Assembly (NCBI RefSeq): GCF_019097595.1
Contig: NC_080716.1
Span: 26,935,901-26,999,900, forward strand
Direction of reading: 5' to 3'
Length of the DNA stretch: 64,000 nt
Source: Hemibagrus wyckioides
Taxonomy: Eukaryota > Chordata > Actinopteri > Siluriformes > Bagridae
A program made the position numbers and the translations under genes. Shown one piece after another: positions 62,176-64,000 of the stretch; position 1 is the stretch's first letter; the number at the start of each line of letters is the position of its first letter. The notes under the pieces are model-generated. The model saw only the letters and a program-made list of their open reading frames with translations, did not search any database and was not told the DNA's origin.

Positions 62176-63722
62176 ATTATATTCATTATAAAGTTGACTG
62201 ACTGGTCACTTGATCAGGTTTAATCCAAACCTCAATAACTCAAAAACAAGTCGGCTGGTAAACTACGCCAACTTGTTCTCAGTGTGAAGTTCTCTTCTAT
62301 GGCAACCCATAATCGGTCAGAATATTAGAGCTGACATTTAAATAATGTTTATAAAATAAATCTGTACTGATGGGGCGTGGAATTTCTTTTACAGTTTCTT
62401 ACAACACTAATCGGTGATGGTCATTAAAGTGATGTTTTCTTGCAAATCCTTTCTGAAAACAGGAAGGGATGTCCGGAGTAAAACTGAGCACTTACACAAA
62501 ATAATGATTTATTAATCCATTAAAGTTCCATTGTTGAATATAAAGAGCACTGGTGACATTAGCGGCATTATTAAATTATATTTTAATAAGCTTTGTCTAG
62601 TTGAGTCTTTTGTATGTAAAAGCCAGAGATATTTCATCTCAAAGTGTTTTATGTAAAAGCTGTTAGTTTATTCAGTCAGTAAATCAGGATCAGTTCTAAC
62701 TTGAGAGTTATCTTTGATCCAGTATTATATGACTTTTATTTTAATCGGTTTGAGATTTACTCTTCTGTATCCGGACAAATATTTTAATAATGTTTAGAGA
62801 AAATAACGAAAAGGCCGCACCCACTAACGGTCCTTAGACGTCCATTTTAGGTGGCATGAACAGGTTTAGTGATTAGACTGGGCAGAAAATTCCTTAAAAA
62901 CCATTTCAGTGATTAACTTAATAATGGTTCAGGGGAACGTTTATGATCGAGACTCGATCTCAGCACTCGGCAGGCTGAGATGTTTACTGAACCATCCTAA
63001 GAATCTCATCCTCCTTAACGGGGAAGAAACTATTTATCCAACATCAACATGGAGTCGTGAAATACAGCTAAATAAACATCACCTCTGTGAGGCCAAGGGC
63101 AATGGAAAGCCTGCATCAGTGTCACTGGACTATATAAAGCAACAAACCTACAGAAAGCAAGAGGAGGAGAAAAGGCCAAGGCCTTAAAAAAGGTCCTCTT
63201 TGATATGATGGGGCAGGACAGGGCTGGGTTACGTTCCACAGCAGCTGAAGAGGCTTCGCTGTCAGCACTGGCTTTCTCACATCAGAACTGAGTGTCTCAC
63301 TTGGAAAGGCGGCTCGGGACACCATGACCTGAATATTTTTTGCTGCTCACAGCGTCGACACTAAATAAAATATTGCTAAACAGATTTTATAGAAGTCTTT
63401 ACAGAAGAGATTTTTGTAATTTTTGAGGAATAAAATGTTTGAATTTGATGCAGCTTTGATTTTCTTTTTCAAAAACGACTTGCTGAGTTTTTTGTGCTTT
63501 TTTAAATTTTTAAACACTCAAAATTTCAACCTTTTTACCTCAGAGACTTTAGTGCATAGTGTAAGAGGACTGAGAAACAGTTTTTATTCACGATTCTGAC
63601 TGGGCAGAGGTGTTGATTGATTTTCTCTAACAGACAATTAACAACTTACTGTACAAGGGGACCTGCATGATCTTAATACAAACAGAGTTTAAGAAACCAG
63701 ATGTTTATTTAGCGTTATATGG
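62176..63722. other. Right-hand flank, presumed wrnip1 intron
   Basis: No exon, repeat or RNA gene recognised. The missing 5' wrnip1 exon was looked for (Walker A glycine loop on the minus strand) and not found. Confidence 0.45.
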
Positions 63723-64000
63723 AAGGAGGTATGAAGTGTGTGAATGTCCTGATGGAGCGATGGTGGAGGTATGAAGTGTGTGAATGTCCTGATGGAGCGA
63801 TGGTGGAGGTATGAAGTGTGTGAATGTCCTGATGGAGCGATGGTGGAGGTATGAAGTGTGTGAATGTCCTGATGGAGCGATGGTGGAGGTATGAAGTGTG
63901 TGAATGTCCTGATGGAGTGATGATGGAGGTATGAAGTGTGTGAATGTCCTGATGGAGTGATGATGGAGGTATGAAGTGTGTGAATGTCCTGATGGAGCGA
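63723..64000. repeat. 40-bp minisatellite, cut by window edge
   Basis: Seven head-to-tail copies of a 40-bp unit (ggtatgaagtgtgtgaatgt then cctgatggagcgatggtgga), nearly identical apart from a shared variant in the later copies (gtgatgatgg). It continues past the window. Confidence 0.95.

Overview
The window is vertebrate nuclear DNA from a ray-finned fish. Genes are split by GT-AG introns, and the repeats are typically teleost: tRNA-derived SINEs, RTE- and L2-like LINEs, Tc1/mariner, hAT and Ty3/gypsy elements. An otophysan such as a catfish is my guess from the SINE type, not something I can prove. Gene identities rest on recognising conserved protein blocks. Exon boundaries were worked out by hand from splice sites and reading phase.

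Layout. (1) 1-37.5 kb, plus strand, holds three tandem copies of an alanine-aminotransferase-like gene (GPT/GPT2 family). Copy A enters from the left with only its last two exons visible (3226-3743) and a frame-breaking insertion. Copy B (7015-12713) has all eleven exons but two destroyed splice donors and a 4-bp deletion. Copy C (27152-36828) is intact by every test I could apply and would encode about 479 residues. Copies B and C share upstream DNA carrying the same hAT-like insertion. The A-B junction falls in the tail of a SINE. (2) 13.8-23.65 kb, between B and C, is a decayed Ty3/gypsy retrotransposon with a tRNA-Pro type primer-binding site. It carries a ~3 kb secondary insertion that itself contains a Tc1 transposon with perfect inverted ends. 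(3) 37.77-49.03 kb, minus strand, is a complete dhx30 gene (20 coding exons, about 1166 residues), a DEAH/DExH RNA helicase with N-terminal double-stranded-RNA-binding regions. (4) 50.49-61.17 kb, minus strand, holds the last six coding exons of wrnip1, a AAA+ ATPase. Its 5' exon(s) with the Walker A loop lie beyond the right edge. (5) 61.2-64 kb is upstream intron or flank, ending in a 40-bp tandem repeat cut by the window edge.

The genes do not form an operon or obvious pathway. dhx30 and copy C converge tail to tail. dhx30 and wrnip1 are in the same orientation, with 1.46 kb between the dhx30 start codon and the wrnip1 stop. The most interesting signals are the aminotransferase array (birth and death of copies, with altered cofactor-contact residues in the surviving one), a minisatellite in a dhx30 intron that repeats a near-consensus splice donor about 38 times, and two GC-AG introns in neighbouring genes. 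I found no prokaryote-style system, CRISPR array or candidate for a wholly new molecular system.
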